Program-made: the position numbers and the translations under genes
Notes under the pieces: model-generated
The model's input: the letters and a program-made list of their open reading frames with translations, nothing else
What the model was told of the DNA's origin: nothing
Database searches by the model: none
Part shown: positions 1 to 7,997 of the stretch, piece after piece
Numbering within the stretch: the first letter of the stretch is position 1
Layout: the number at the start of each line of letters is the position of its first letter
From: Betaproteobacteria bacterium
Lineage (GTDB): Bacteria > Pseudomonadota > Gammaproteobacteria > Burkholderiales > SG8-39
Length of the DNA: 23,793 nt
Direction: 5' to 3'
Assembly: GCA_009693435.1 (NCBI GenBank)
Contig: SHXF01000065.1
Span: 1 to 23,793, forward strand

Positions 1-363
1 CCTGCGGCGAAGATCGGGCGCGGTATCTTTCTCGACCATGCGACCGGCCTCGTGGTCGGCGAGACGGCGGTAATCGAAAACGATGTGTCCATGCTGCACA
101 GCGTCACGCTCGGCGGCACCGGCAAGGAGGACGGCGATCGCCATCCCAAAATCCGCTACGGCGTGATGATAGGTGCCGGCGCAAAGATTCTCGGCAATAT
201 CGAGGTCGGCCATTGCTCGCGCGTGGCGGCAGGCTCGGTGGTGGTGCACCCGGTCCCGCCCAACGTCACGGTGGCCGGCGTTCCCGCGAAGGTCATCGGA
301 AGCGCCGGCTGCGCCGAACCCTCCCGCACCATGGATCAGATGCTGTCCGACATCGCGGAATAA
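1..363 (+). CDS. cysE: Serine O-acetyltransferase, C-terminal part (5' end outside window)
   Basis: CysE acetylates L-serine with acetyl-CoA to give O-acetylserine, the first committed step of cysteine synthesis in the cytoplasm. The frame is open from base 1, so the N-terminal helical domain is missing and only about 120 residues of the left-handed beta-helix domain are seen. The segment DHATGLVVGETAVIEN carries the family's catalytic histidine, LGGTGKEDGDRHPKI is the active-site loop with its Arg-His pair, and hexapeptide turns follow (IGAGAKILGNI, AAGSVV, VAGVPAKVIG). The gene ends at a TAA at 361-363. Nothing looks broken in the visible part. The serine acetyltransferase family is clear; related hexapeptide acyltransferases lack this exact combination of motifs. 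Confidence 0.93.
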   Translation, partial: PAAKIGRGIFLDHATGLVVGETAVIENDVSMLHSVTLGGTGKEDGDRHPKIRYGVMIGAGAKILGNIEVGHCSRVAAGSVVVHPVPPNVTVAGVPAKVIGSAGCAEPSRTMDQMLSDIAE

Positions 364-388
364 TGGCAGCGATTCTGCAAAGGAAACA

Positions 389-475
389 CTGAACAAGGGT
401 CCATTTCCGGAAAAGCGCCAAACGTGTTTCCCCTGAAATGGGGGATATACAAGGGGGCGCCGCCCCCTTGTTCAG
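389..475. repeat. 87-bp element with 11-bp terminal inverted repeats (MITE-like or terminator)
   Basis: The sequence CTGAACAAGGG at 389-399 is perfectly inverted at 465-475, and both ends are flanked by the dinucleotide CA, which would fit a 2-bp target duplication. Inside lie a perfect 9-bp-arm hairpin at 450-470 (CAAGGGGGC, 3-nt loop) and an 8-bp inverted pair (GGAAACAC at 382-389 with GTGTTTCC at 424-431). The element sits directly after cysE. It could be a small non-autonomous mobile element or a structured transcription terminator between the convergent cysE and MFS genes; there is no U-run after the hairpin. Confidence 0.4.
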
Positions 476-634
476 CATATTCCTGATAGATACGCGTCCC
501 TTGTGCTTTCCTTGCATCCGGGACCGAATGAAATGGTGCAGATGTGCGCCATCGCGACCGCGGCGCCGATCCAATTGCAGAGATCAAGGATTCCCTGTGA
601 TTTGACTGACCCTGCACAAAGGCTACGGGCGGGG

Positions 635-1951
635 TTACACCGTTTGCGGCTTCGGCAGGCGCAGCGAGAACGTCAGCACCGCCGCGATGGCCGACACAGC
701 GAGCATCATGGCAAAGGCGATATCGTAGCGGCCGGTGTTGTCGAAGATGCTGGCGCCGACATAGGCGCCGATGGCGCCGCCGACCTGATGCACCATGGTG
801 ATCAGTCCGGTCAGGGCGCCCAGATTCCTTTCGCCGAAACTGTCGCGCACGAACACCACGGTCAGCGGCGCGGTGACCATGAAGGTCAGGCCGAACACCA
901 GAGCGAACACGGCTACCGACAGCGGCGACTGGTCGATCAAGACCAGCGCAAACACTGCGGTGCGCGTCAGGAAGGACAGGGCGGTCGGCCATATCGGTCC
1001 GGTGCGGTCGCTCCAGTACCCGGACGCGATCACGCCGAGAAGCCCTGTCAGGCCCATCAGCGCGAGCAGGTTGCCGGCGACGAACACATTGATGTCCCGG
1101 TCCTGCGCAAAGGCGACCACGTGCGTCACCACGAAAAAATCGCCGAAGCCGCAAATGGCGAAGACGAGGACCAGCATCCAGAACTGCCGCGTGCGCGCCG
1201 CTTGCGCAACCGAGAGGCCGTTCCGCGGGCGCATGGCCGCACGCGCTTTCGCGCTGGGCTGATGCGGGATCGCCGCCAGCACCAGGGGCAGCACGAACAG
1301 GTGGGCGACGCCCAGCCACACGAACACCGAGCGCCAACCGATGGTGACGAGGACCGCGGCCAGTATGGCGGTCAGCACCAGCTGGCCGGCGCTCATGCCG
1401 GAGGAGACCACGGCATTCGCGAGCCCGGTGCGACCGGGAAACGCGCGCGTCACCATCACGCCGACCGGGATGAGGGATGCCGCGCCGTTGCCGATGGCGA
1501 AGAAGACGCCATACAGGACGAGCGCATGCCAGGGCGCGGCAACCAGGCTCATCATCCCGATCGAGATCCCGCCCGTGACCATGCCGCCGATCAGGATCAG
1601 CCGCAGGTTGATGCGATCGGCAAGGGCGCCGACCACCACCATGACGGCGGCCGATACGATCTGGAACAGCGCAACGGTAAGGCCGATCTGGCTGCGGTCC
1701 CAGGCGAATTCATCGACGATAGGCCGCAGTGTCAGTCCCAGGGTGAAGCGCGCTCCGCCGCCGATGAAAAGCACGAGGAAGCCGGTGGCGAGCACGATGA
1801 AAGCGCTGGTGGGAAGAGCGGTTTTCGGCAAAGGGGCAGGGGACGGGTTGGGTTCGCCATCCGGCAGGCCGGGCGCGAACGTTGGGGAACGGGATATCCT
1901 GTTTGCAGTGTCGGGTCTGGATCGCCAACGCGCGCGCGTTTCACGACACAA
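635..1951 (-). CDS. MFS transporter (OFA/monocarboxylate-like)
   Basis: This is a major facilitator superfamily permease with about 12 predicted membrane segments, the first at roughly residues 50-70 (FIVLATGFLVLFIGGGARF). The N-terminal half resembles oxalate/formate and monocarboxylate type carriers (GLTLRPIVDEFAWDRSQIGL, then GALADRINLRLILIGG, the loop 2-3 type motif). A second-half YWSDRTG motif is also visible. The substrate cannot be told from sequence. The start is doubtful. The ATG at 1951 lies inside a tandem repeat array with no ribosome binding site, and the first 40 residues are Arg/Pro-rich and unlike a transporter. A TTG at 1831 or GTG at 1795 would place the start just before the first membrane segment. 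The gene is convergent with cysE and has no operon partner. Confidence 0.85.
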   Translation of the reverse strand: MCRETRARWRSRPDTANRISRSPTFAPGLPDGEPNPSPAPLPKTALPTSAFIVLATGFLVLFIGGGARFTLGLTLRPIVDEFAWDRSQIGLTVALFQIVSAAVMVVVGALADRINLRLILIGGMVTGGISIGMMSLVAAPWHALVLYGVFFAIGNGAASLIPVGVMVTRAFPGRTGLANAVVSSGMSAGQLVLTAILAAVLVTIGWRSVFVWLGVAHLFVLPLVLAAIPHQPSAKARAAMRPRNGLSVAQAARTRQFWMLVLVFAICGFGDFFVVTHVVAFAQDRDINVFVAGNLLALMGLTGLLGVIASGYWSDRTGPIWPTALSFLTRTAVFALVLIDQSPLSVAVFALVFGLTFMVTAPLTVVFVRDSFGERNLGALTGLITMVHQVGGAIGAYVGASIFDNTGRYDIAFAMMLAVSAIAAVLTFSLRLPKPQTV

Positions 1952-2105
1952 CGCGCGTGCGCGTTACACAACACAACGCGTGCGCGTTACACAACACAAC
2001 GCGTGCGCGTTACACAACACAACGCGTGCGCGCGTTACACAATACGCGCGTGCGCGTTACACAACACAACTCGCGCGCTCGTTACAGCGCACAACGCGCG
2101 TGCGC
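1928..2105. repeat. Tandem array of a ~23-bp unit
   Basis: The core GCGTTACACAACACAACGCG recurs about seven times. GTTAC starts at 1963, 1986, 2009, 2034, 2056 and 2081, with a degenerate copy at 1938, giving periods of 22-25 bp, mostly 23. Each unit joins an alternating purine-pyrimidine stretch (CGCGTGCGCG) to a CA-rich stretch (TTACACAACACA). The array covers the annotated 5' end of the leftward MFS gene. Open frames across it on both strands translate the repeat and are not credible genes. Confidence 0.9.
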
Positions 2106-2193
2106 CGCAAAATCGCGCCTGATACCGTGCATTATCAACCGCCAACGGCCGCGACGCGCCTGAATTATTGCTTCGCACCCGAGCACCGCCATC

Positions 2194-2280
2194 GTAGGGC
2201 GCGGATTCATCGCGCCATGGTCGCGGGAAAACCACCGGTAATCGGCGCGCTGAATCTGCGCCCTACGTCTGCGCCCTACG
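2194..2280. repeat. REP-like inverted repeat with extra 13-bp direct copies
   Basis: A 23-bp arm at 2194-2216 (beginning GTAGGGCGCGGATT) is inverted at 2243-2265 (ending AATCTGCGCCCTAC) with 21 of 23 positions matching and a 26-nt loop. The block CTGCGCCCTACGT is then directly repeated after the second arm. A single further copy of the arm lies at 23414-23436. This is typical of dispersed REP-type intergenic repeats. The surrounding 2106-2474 shows no credible gene. Confidence 0.65.
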
Positions 2281-2474
2281 TCTGCGCTGTGCGGCAATGA
2301 TAGTGCCACCGCTCGGCAGCCAGTCTCCCGTCCTGGTTCAATACGGTCGCTTAACGGCACATCAGTTCGAATCTCACCCGCCCTTGAGCGTAACGCCGGG
2401 CAATGGCGCGCTTGCAGTAAGATGTCGGTACGCAGGCCGTATCTGCGCTTCGCCATTCAGCGAGACCGGGGACC

Positions 2475-3326
2475 ATGGCTGTCTGGATTTGCCCTCATTG
2501 CAAGGAAAGCCTCAACATCCTGCGCGGCTCCAGTCCCGCGGTGGTGTGCTACCTGTGCCGCTATCCCAGCAAGTTCACGCCTGCGGGACCGGCGCAGGTC
2601 GGCGAGCTGCCCGTCCCCCCGCTCAAGGAGCCGCAATACAAGCTGTACGAAGAGCTGGCCGTCGGCAACCTGAAGTACCGGGTGGGCCCGATCGTGCAGT
2701 TCGAGCAGCAGCCCGAGCTCACCCTGGTCACGCGCTATGGCCTGGTGGCCTCCAGCGGTGATCTTTCCTGGCTGCAGCATAAGCAGAATGCGGTGTCCCT
2801 GCTGCGCCCGTTTCCGCCGCAGGTGCAGCCGCAGGCGAGCGGCGACAGCCTCAATGTGATGGGCGAAAAACACAGCCTGGCCGGCATCGCCAAGCTGAAG
2901 CTGATTGCCGCCGAGGGGGAATTCGCAGTGCTGCCCAAACCGGGTGGCCTGATACTGGCGGGCGAATTCACGGGCGCGAACAGCACCATCCTGCGGGAAA
3001 TCGTGCCGGGAGTCGCGCAGCAGAACTACTACGCGCAAAAGCCGGTAGCGGCCGCCGACGTGCAGCGTGTGGCGGATCTGGCCGCCTACGCCGCGGCTAC
3101 CGCGGCAGCGAATGTCGGCAAGGAAGACCAGGTAGCGGCCGAACCAGACAATGATACGGGCAGCACGATCAAGCGCTGGCTGGGCTGGGCGGCGGGCGTG
3201 TTCGTACTGGTGGTTGTCGTCTATGCCTGCAGTTCCGATGACGACGATGGCGGGGGCGTGAACTCCGACGGCAGCGTGCGCAGCAGCACGCACCATTCGT
3301 CCGGCGGGAGCCATGGCGGCAAATGA
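2475..3326 (+). CDS. Zinc-ribbon, DUF4178-like membrane protein
   Basis: A 283-residue protein. The N-terminus carries a zinc-ribbon pair, CPHC at 6-9 and CYLC at 25-28. A central region of about 60-200 (KLYEELAVGNLKYRVGPIVQF onwards) resembles the DUF4178 fold, and one membrane segment follows at about 236-252. The last 29 residues are acidic then Ser/Gly/His-rich, a low-complexity tail. The weak site GGGGA lies just before the ATG. The gene overlaps the spermidine-synthase-like gene by 14 bases, so the two are probably translationally coupled. DUF4178 proteins are known to cluster with membrane-type polyamine aminopropyltransferases; the molecular role is unknown. The DUF assignment is from memory of family style and is moderately sure. 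Confidence 0.75.
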   Translation: MAVWICPHCKESLNILRGSSPAVVCYLCRYPSKFTPAGPAQVGELPVPPLKEPQYKLYEELAVGNLKYRVGPIVQFEQQPELTLVTRYGLVASSGDLSWLQHKQNAVSLLRPFPPQVQPQASGDSLNVMGEKHSLAGIAKLKLIAAEGEFAVLPKPGGLILAGEFTGANSTILREIVPGVAQQNYYAQKPVAAADVQRVADLAAYAAATAAANVGKEDQVAAEPDNDTGSTIKRWLGWAAGVFVLVVVVYACSSDDDDGGGVNSDGSVRSSTHHSSGGSHGGK

Positions 3327-4875
3327 ACTCGCCGGCGGGGTCGCAACACGTGCCGGCGACGCCGTATACCGGCCCGCATCCTGGATCCTGCTCGCCGCGG
3401 CGCTCATCATCTCCGCCTGCGGACTGGTCTATGAGCTGGTTGCGGGGGCGCTGGCAAGCTACCTGATCGGCGACACGCTGCTGCGGTTTTCCACCGTCAT
3501 CGGCGCGTACCTTTTCGCCATGGGCATGGGCGCGTGGCTGGCACGCGGCCTGCAGCGTAACCTGCTCGCGCGCTTCGTCGAAATCGAGATCGGCATCGGT
3601 TTGTTCGGCGGCCTGTCGGCGCTGATCCTGTTCGGCGCCTTTGCCTGGGGCCTGCTGTTCCAGCCGCTGCTCTACCTGCTGGTGACCATAGTCGGCATCC
3701 TGGTCGGGCTGGAGATCCCGCTCTTGCTGCGGCTGCTGCGCGCCCACGTGCACTTCGACGAGCTGGTGTCGCGCGTGCTATCGCTCGACTATCTCGGCGC
3801 GCTGGCGGCTTCGCTGGTGTTCCCGCTGTGGTTCGTGCCGAATCTGGGCCTGGTGCGCACCGGCATCGCCTTCGGCCTGATCAACCTGGTGGTGGCGCTC
3901 GCCACGCTGTACCTGTTCCGGCGCGAACTGCGCGGCCCGCGCCTATGGGTGATGGCGCTCGTGTCCATTGCGCTGCTCGCGGTCTGCTTCGCCTATGCCG
4001 AGCGCTTCAGCCGCCACGCCGAGGAGAGGCTGTACAAGGGCGAGGTGATTTTTTCCACGCAGACGCCCTATCAGCGCGTGTCATTGATGCGGCGCGGCGC
4101 GACCACCCGTCTCTATCTCAACGGCAGGCTGCAATTCTCCAGCCGCGACGAATACCGCTACCACGAAGGGCTGGTGCACCCGGCCATGGCATCGCTGAAA
4201 GCGCCGCAAAGCGCGCTGGTCCTGGGCGGGGGCGACGGCATGGCGGTGCGCGAACTGCTGCGCTACGACTCGCTGCGCGAAGTGGTGCTGGTGGACATCG
4301 ATCATGTGGTGACGGAGTTGTTCGCCGGCAACGCGCAACTGCGGCAACTGAATGGCGAAAGCCTCGTCGATCCGCGGGTGAAAGTGCACAACGAAGATGC
4401 CTGGCAGTGGCTGGCGCAACTGGGCGCGGGCCAACGCTTCGACCTGATCGTGATGGACCTGCCCGATCCCGGCCACTACGCCCTCAGCAAGTTCTACATC
4501 GCGCCTTTCCTGCGCCTGGCGATGCAGCACCTGCAGCCCCAGGGCCTGATCGTGGCGCAGGGCACGTCGCCCTTCATTGCGCGCGAGGCGTTCTGGTGCA
4601 TCGTGGCAACGGCGGAATCCGCGGGCCTCACCGCAACGCCCTATCACGTGCACGTGCCTTCATTTGGCGCCTGGGGATTCGTGATGATGGGGCGCGAGCC
4701 GTACGTGCAGCCGCGCGCGCTGCCCGCGGGGCTGCGCTTCCTCACCCCGGAAGTGCTCCCCGGATTGTTCGTGTTCAGTCCCGACATGGCGCGCGTGCCG
4801 GTGGAGCCGAACCGCCTGGACACGCAGATCCTGACGCAGTACTACGAGCGCGGCTGGCGTTCGGTGTTCGAGTGA
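3313..4875 (+). CDS. Membrane-anchored spermidine synthase-like aminopropyltransferase
   Basis: A 520-residue protein with a hydrophobic N-terminal half (about seven membrane segments, residues 18-225) and a C-terminal spermidine-synthase domain. The nucleotide-binding motif LVLGGGDGMAVREL is at about 303-316, VDIDHVV at about 326-332, NEDAWQWL follows, and VMDLPDPGHYALSKFY at about 380 corresponds to the catalytic Asp and substrate region. By family it would transfer an aminopropyl group from decarboxylated SAM to a polyamine. Fused membrane versions often have uncertain substrates. The ATG at 3313 lies inside the preceding zinc-ribbon gene. No SAM decarboxylase gene is in the window. Confidence 0.85.
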   Translation: MAANELAGGVATRAGDAVYRPASWILLAAALIISACGLVYELVAGALASYLIGDTLLRFSTVIGAYLFAMGMGAWLARGLQRNLLARFVEIEIGIGLFGGLSALILFGAFAWGLLFQPLLYLLVTIVGILVGLEIPLLLRLLRAHVHFDELVSRVLSLDYLGALAASLVFPLWFVPNLGLVRTGIAFGLINLVVALATLYLFRRELRGPRLWVMALVSIALLAVCFAYAERFSRHAEERLYKGEVIFSTQTPYQRVSLMRRGATTRLYLNGRLQFSSRDEYRYHEGLVHPAMASLKAPQSALVLGGGDGMAVRELLRYDSLREVVLVDIDHVVTELFAGNAQLRQLNGESLVDPRVKVHNEDAWQWLAQLGAGQRFDLIVMDLPDPGHYALSKFYIAPFLRLAMQHLQPQGLIVAQGTSPFIAREAFWCIVATAESAGLTATPYHVHVPSFGAWGFVMMGREPYVQPRALPAGLRFLTPEVLPGLFVFSPDMARVPVEPNRLDTQILTQYYERGWRSVFE

Positions 4876-4895
4876 AGGTCCGGAAAACCGGTCCT
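4876..4895 (+). terminator. Possible terminator hairpin after the spermidine-synthase-like gene
   Basis: Immediately after the TGA stop, AGGTCCGG and CCGGTCCT form an 8-bp stem with one mismatch and an AAAA loop. There is no T-run behind it, so intrinsic termination is only possible. Confidence 0.3.
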
Positions 4896-5046
4896 GCTGG
4901 TTTCGCGCGGCGCAGAGTATGTGTATCGGTAAAAGAACTACAACAGCGTGATGATGCCCGTGCTATGGGGAGTGGAACAAACAAATCCTGAAGAATTGAC
5001 ATCAATGTCAGTAGTGTCTCCCGATGTCACCCGACGCACGCGCAAC

Positions 5047-5490
5047 TCAGAAAAATCCCGGAATGAATCGCCGCACCTTTCCCGCATACGTCGCGTAGTC
5101 CGGAAATTGTCCGCGCAGGCCGCGCTCCTCCAGCCGCGCCTTGGCGTAGAGCACCAGCGCGAGCGCGAAAAAAGCCGCCACTTTCCACGGATCTCGACAG
5201 GCCATCACTTCCGCCGCGGCGAAAAGCAGCAGCGCGCTGTACATCGGATGGCGGACAAACCGGTACGGACCGCCTGTCACCAGCCGTCCCGATGCCTTGG
5301 GCTCGGGACGGATATTGAAATTGCCGGGACGGTTATGCGCGAGAGTCCAGAGGCCGAACGCAAGCGCGCACGTGGCGAGCGCCAGCGCGGGTGCCGACCA
5401 ACGCTGCGGCGTGAAGGGCCAGATGAGCCAGGCGATCAGCGCGAACTGCGCCGCCACCAGCAGGCGTCCGGTCAGGGCGATGCGGGTCAT
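5047..5490 (-). CDS. Isoprenylcysteine carboxyl methyltransferase/PEMT-like membrane methyltransferase
   Basis: A 147-residue integral membrane protein with about four hydrophobic segments. The diagnostic motif GPYRFVRHPMYSALLLF is at about residues 74-90 (RHP at 80-82), followed by the C-terminal pair EE at 121-122 and FPDYATYAGKVRRFIPGFF, as in the ICMT/phospholipid methyltransferase superfamily. These enzymes use SAM to methylate lipid or prenyl-cysteine groups; the substrate here is unknown. The gene is divergent from the copper cluster and convergent with the spermidine-synthase-like gene. The ATG at 5490 has no strong ribosome binding site. Confidence 0.85.
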   Translation of the reverse strand: MTRIALTGRLLVAAQFALIAWLIWPFTPQRWSAPALALATCALAFGLWTLAHNRPGNFNIRPEPKASGRLVTGGPYRFVRHPMYSALLLFAAAEVMACRDPWKVAAFFALALVLYAKARLEERGLRGQFPDYATYAGKVRRFIPGFF

Positions 5491-5533
5491 GGGGATGACA
5501 TTCTTCCAGGAGACATCCTGTTACAAAACTCAT

Positions 5534-5571
5534 TTGTTGCGAAACAATGCAACTCGAATTTGATCTATACT
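5534..5571 (+). promoter_or_regulatory. Candidate promoter of the copper cluster, with dyad; transcript may be leaderless
   Basis: A good -10 box TATACT at 5566-5571 lies only six bases before the ATG at 5578, so transcription should start at or within a base or two of that ATG. No Shine-Dalgarno is present. No consensus -35 box exists at normal spacing. Instead a dyad TTGTT-GCGA-AACAA (5534-5547) is centred about 37 bases before the predicted start, a position typical for an activator site. The assignment is inference. Confidence 0.4.
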
Positions 5572-5577
5572 TCTTCG

Positions 5578-6051
5578 ATGTCGAGATTTTTTTACAAGTT
5601 TGTCGTGTGTCTGCTTGTCCTGGCGTTACCCGCCCAGGGCTTCGCTGCCGCCGGCATGCTCGCCTGCTCGTCCGGTCACGCCCGGATGATGGTACCGGCA
5701 ATCGATGCGTCGGTGGCTGATGCGTCGCAAGCGGCGCAGCATGTCCACGCTGAGCATCAGCACGCGGTGCATGGTTCACACGGCGCACACAATCAGTTGC
5801 ATGAGGATTTCGGCAGCGATCACGGCGCGCAGCCAGGCGACGCTGCGAGCGAAGGCGGTACCTCAGATGGTCATTCCGGCACGAAATGCAGCGCCTGTGC
5901 GGCCTGCTGTTTCAGTGCAGCCCTGGTGCCGGGTAATGCGTTGCCTGGCACGCCTGATTTTTCCTCGACGCCGCTGCTCGCGGTGCTCGTGGCCCCGGTC
6001 AGTTTCATGACCGACGGGCCCGTTCGTCCTCCCCGGTTTTTCCTCGTCTGA
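5578..6051 (+). CDS. CzcI/CopL-like His-rich exported protein
   Basis: A 157-residue protein with a signal peptide (FFYKFVVCLLVLALPAQGFAAA). A His/Asp-rich middle spans about 55-100 with many H-x-H spacings (HVHAEHQH, HGSHGAH). A cysteine cluster CSACAACC at about 104-111 and a short hydrophobic segment with a Pro/Arg tail follow. This architecture matches small periplasmic proteins (CzcI, CopL, DUF2946-like) found at the head of metal efflux operons, where they are thought to bind metal or modulate regulation. The ATG at 5578 was chosen because the signal peptide begins there and the promoter lies just upstream; the longer open frame upstream covers the opposite-strand gene. First gene of the copper cluster; exact family uncertain. 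Confidence 0.72.
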   Translation: MSRFFYKFVVCLLVLALPAQGFAAAGMLACSSGHARMMVPAIDASVADASQAAQHVHAEHQHAVHGSHGAHNQLHEDFGSDHGAQPGDAASEGGTSDGHSGTKCSACAACCFSAALVPGNALPGTPDFSSTPLLAVLVAPVSFMTDGPVRPPRFFLV

Positions 6052-6151
6052 ACGGTAACCGGCGCGCGAATTCGGCGCGCTGAATTGCCGTGGATAGGCC
6101 TGTCTGCCGCTATTGCGCGGCGGGTATCGACACATCTCATTCGAGGGAAAA

Positions 6152-6541
6152 ATGTCCAGAACGCCCATGTTGGCGCTGCCGCTCGCGGCAGCAGTACTGA
6201 TTGCTACGCATGCATTGACTGTCGGGGCTCAAGGTAGTGCGGTAACCCAGGGTAGTGCCGTAACCGCCGGAACCCGGCCTGAGCCTGCCGACGCCGGCGC
6301 ACGCGTGTTGCCGGTGGTGCGGCCGTCGAGCTTTGCAGGGTACCGTGCTTTCTCCGAACAGGACGTGAAGGACTGGCGCGAGAGCAACGATAACGTCGGC
6401 CGCATCGGTGGCTGGCGTGTTTATGCGAGGGAATCGGCTCCACCAAGACCCGCGGAGGAAGCGCCTGCCGCGCCCGCGGACAGGAATCGATCCGGCCCCG
6501 GCATTGCGCCGGCGCCTTCCGGCTTGCACCAGCGTCACTGA
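6152..6541 (+). CDS. Small exported protein of copper clusters, unknown function
   Basis: A 129-residue protein from the ATG at 6152, which has GAGGG five bases upstream. Signal peptide MSRTPMLALPLAAAVLIATHALTVGAQ, apparently cleaved near AQG. A short duplicated stretch follows (GSAVTQGSAVTAG, from a near-exact 15-bp repeat at about 6233-6262). The core SFAGYRAFSEQDVKDWRES followed by NDNVGRIGGWRVYARE (about residues 65-100) looks conserved-style, and the C-terminus is Pro/Ala-rich and disordered. I recognise the context, directly upstream of a TolC/multicopper oxidase pair, but not a function. A longer version starting at 6113 is possible but has no ribosome binding site and would spoil the signal peptide. 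Confidence 0.65.
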   Translation: MSRTPMLALPLAAAVLIATHALTVGAQGSAVTQGSAVTAGTRPEPADAGARVLPVVRPSSFAGYRAFSEQDVKDWRESNDNVGRIGGWRVYARESAPPRPAEEAPAAPADRNRSGPGIAPAPSGLHQRH

Positions 6542-6553
6542 GGAGCGGCCGAC

Positions 6554-7984
6554 ATGACTCAATTACACATGGGCTTGCGGCTTCGACTGCGCCGCAAAAT
6601 CGCGGCTGTATTGGCGCTGTTTGCGTTGGGGGGATGCGCGAGCTTCAGTCCGGATGGCGGCTTTGGCGCCGTCGAGCAGACGGCGAGGCAGCATCTTGGC
6701 AAGGATCTGGTCCGGGGAAATTCGCCCGAGGCATCCGATTCGATAGAGCAACGTGTATCCGGACTGCTCGCCAAGCCGCTCTCGGTCGAAGATGCCGTGC
6801 AAATCGCCTTGCTCAATAACCGTGGCTTGCAGGCATCGTTTCAGGAACTGGGCATATCAGAGGCGGAACGGGTGCAAGCCGGACGCTTGCCCAACCCCCG
6901 CTTTTCGATGCTGCGCGCACGCGACAACGACGATTTCAAGATAGAACAGGCGCTGACATTCAATGTCATGTCGCTAGTCATCATGCCGCAGGTATCGGAG
7001 CTGGAACAACGGCGCTTCGCGCGAGCGCAGCGCGCGCTCGCGCAGGAAGTCATCGCGCTGGCTGCGGAGACGCGCAAGTCCTATATCAATGCGCTTGCCG
7101 CCGAAGAGAGCCTGCGCTACATGGGGCAGGTGCGGGCCGCGGCGGAAGCGGGCGCGGAACTCGGACGACGCATGGCCCAGGCGGGCAACTGGAGCCGTTT
7201 GATGCAGGCACGCGAACAGGGCTTTTACGCCGACGCCGCGCTCAACCTGGCACGCGCCGGGCAAAGGCAGCGAGCCGCTCGCGAAAAGCTCACCCGACTC
7301 ATGGGGCTCTGGGGCGAGCAAACGGATTTCCGCCTGCCCGAACGTCTGCCGGACTTGCCGAAAACAGTGAACGATTTGCCGGACGTGGAGCAGAAGGCCA
7401 TCGCGCAGCGCCTTGACGTGCAGGCCGCAAAATTCGACACCGAGGCGTTGGCAAGGAATCTCGGACTCACGCGGACCACGCGCTTCATCAATGCTCTGGA
7501 ATTCGGACCGGCACGGGTGCTGGAAGGCGCGAAGAGCGGACCCTACAAGCGTGGCTACGAGGTGAGCTTCGAGCTGCCGATCTTCGACTGGGGCACGGCC
7601 AGGGTCGCAAGAGCCGAGGCCATTTACATGCAGGCGGTGCATCGCGCCGCGCAGGTGGCGATCGAGGCGCGCTCCGAAGTGCGGGAAGCCTACGGCAGCT
7701 ACCACGCGAGTTATGACATCGCACGCCATTTCCGCGACGAGATCGTGCCGTTGCGCAAACGCATCTCCGAGGAAAACCAGCTGCGCTACAACGGCATGCT
7801 GATCGGCGTGTTCGATCTGCTGGCCGACGCCCGCTCGCAGGTGCTGGGGGTCAACAGCTATATAGAGGCGCTGCGCGATTTCTGGCTGGCACAGGCGGAC
7901 CTGGACATGGCCCTGATCGGCAAGCCTTCCTTGAACCCGCCGGCTGCGACCGGCGCGGCAGTTGCCGCACCGGCCGGCCATTAG
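6554..7984 (+). CDS. TolC-family outer-membrane efflux lipoprotein
   Basis: A 476-residue outer-membrane factor. A lipoprotein signal ends in LGGC with Cys28 as the lipidated residue. Two outer membrane efflux repeats follow (first about 75-265, PLSVEDAVQIALLNNRGLQA; second about 270-460), both rich in long coiled-coil helices; the second beta strand region is YEVSFELPIFDWG. AGGAG stands nine bases before the ATG. By family it forms a trimeric channel through the outer membrane. It is paired here with the multicopper oxidase rather than with an RND pump, 13 bases upstream of it. It is a different protein from the cusC-like TolC encoded at 11422, so the cluster has two outer-membrane factors. 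It may serve the CusBA pump, another transporter, or fill the role of CopB. Confidence 0.88.
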   Translation: MTQLHMGLRLRLRRKIAAVLALFALGGCASFSPDGGFGAVEQTARQHLGKDLVRGNSPEASDSIEQRVSGLLAKPLSVEDAVQIALLNNRGLQASFQELGISEAERVQAGRLPNPRFSMLRARDNDDFKIEQALTFNVMSLVIMPQVSELEQRRFARAQRALAQEVIALAAETRKSYINALAAEESLRYMGQVRAAAEAGAELGRRMAQAGNWSRLMQAREQGFYADAALNLARAGQRQRAAREKLTRLMGLWGEQTDFRLPERLPDLPKTVNDLPDVEQKAIAQRLDVQAAKFDTEALARNLGLTRTTRFINALEFGPARVLEGAKSGPYKRGYEVSFELPIFDWGTARVARAEAIYMQAVHRAAQVAIEARSEVREAYGSYHASYDIARHFRDEIVPLRKRISEENQLRYNGMLIGVFDLLADARSQVLGVNSYIEALRDFWLAQADLDMALIGKPSLNPPAATGAAVAAPAGH

Positions 7985-7997
7985 GAGGCGAGCGATC

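Noticed and set aside
1928..2105. CRISPR array
   Set aside because: The repeats are contiguous with no unique spacers and no cas genes are present.
503..2122. Long plus-strand open frame opposite the MFS gene
   Set aside because: Its translation is a His/Gln/Arg-rich shadow of the transporter's opposite strand and ends as repeat translation in the 23-bp array.
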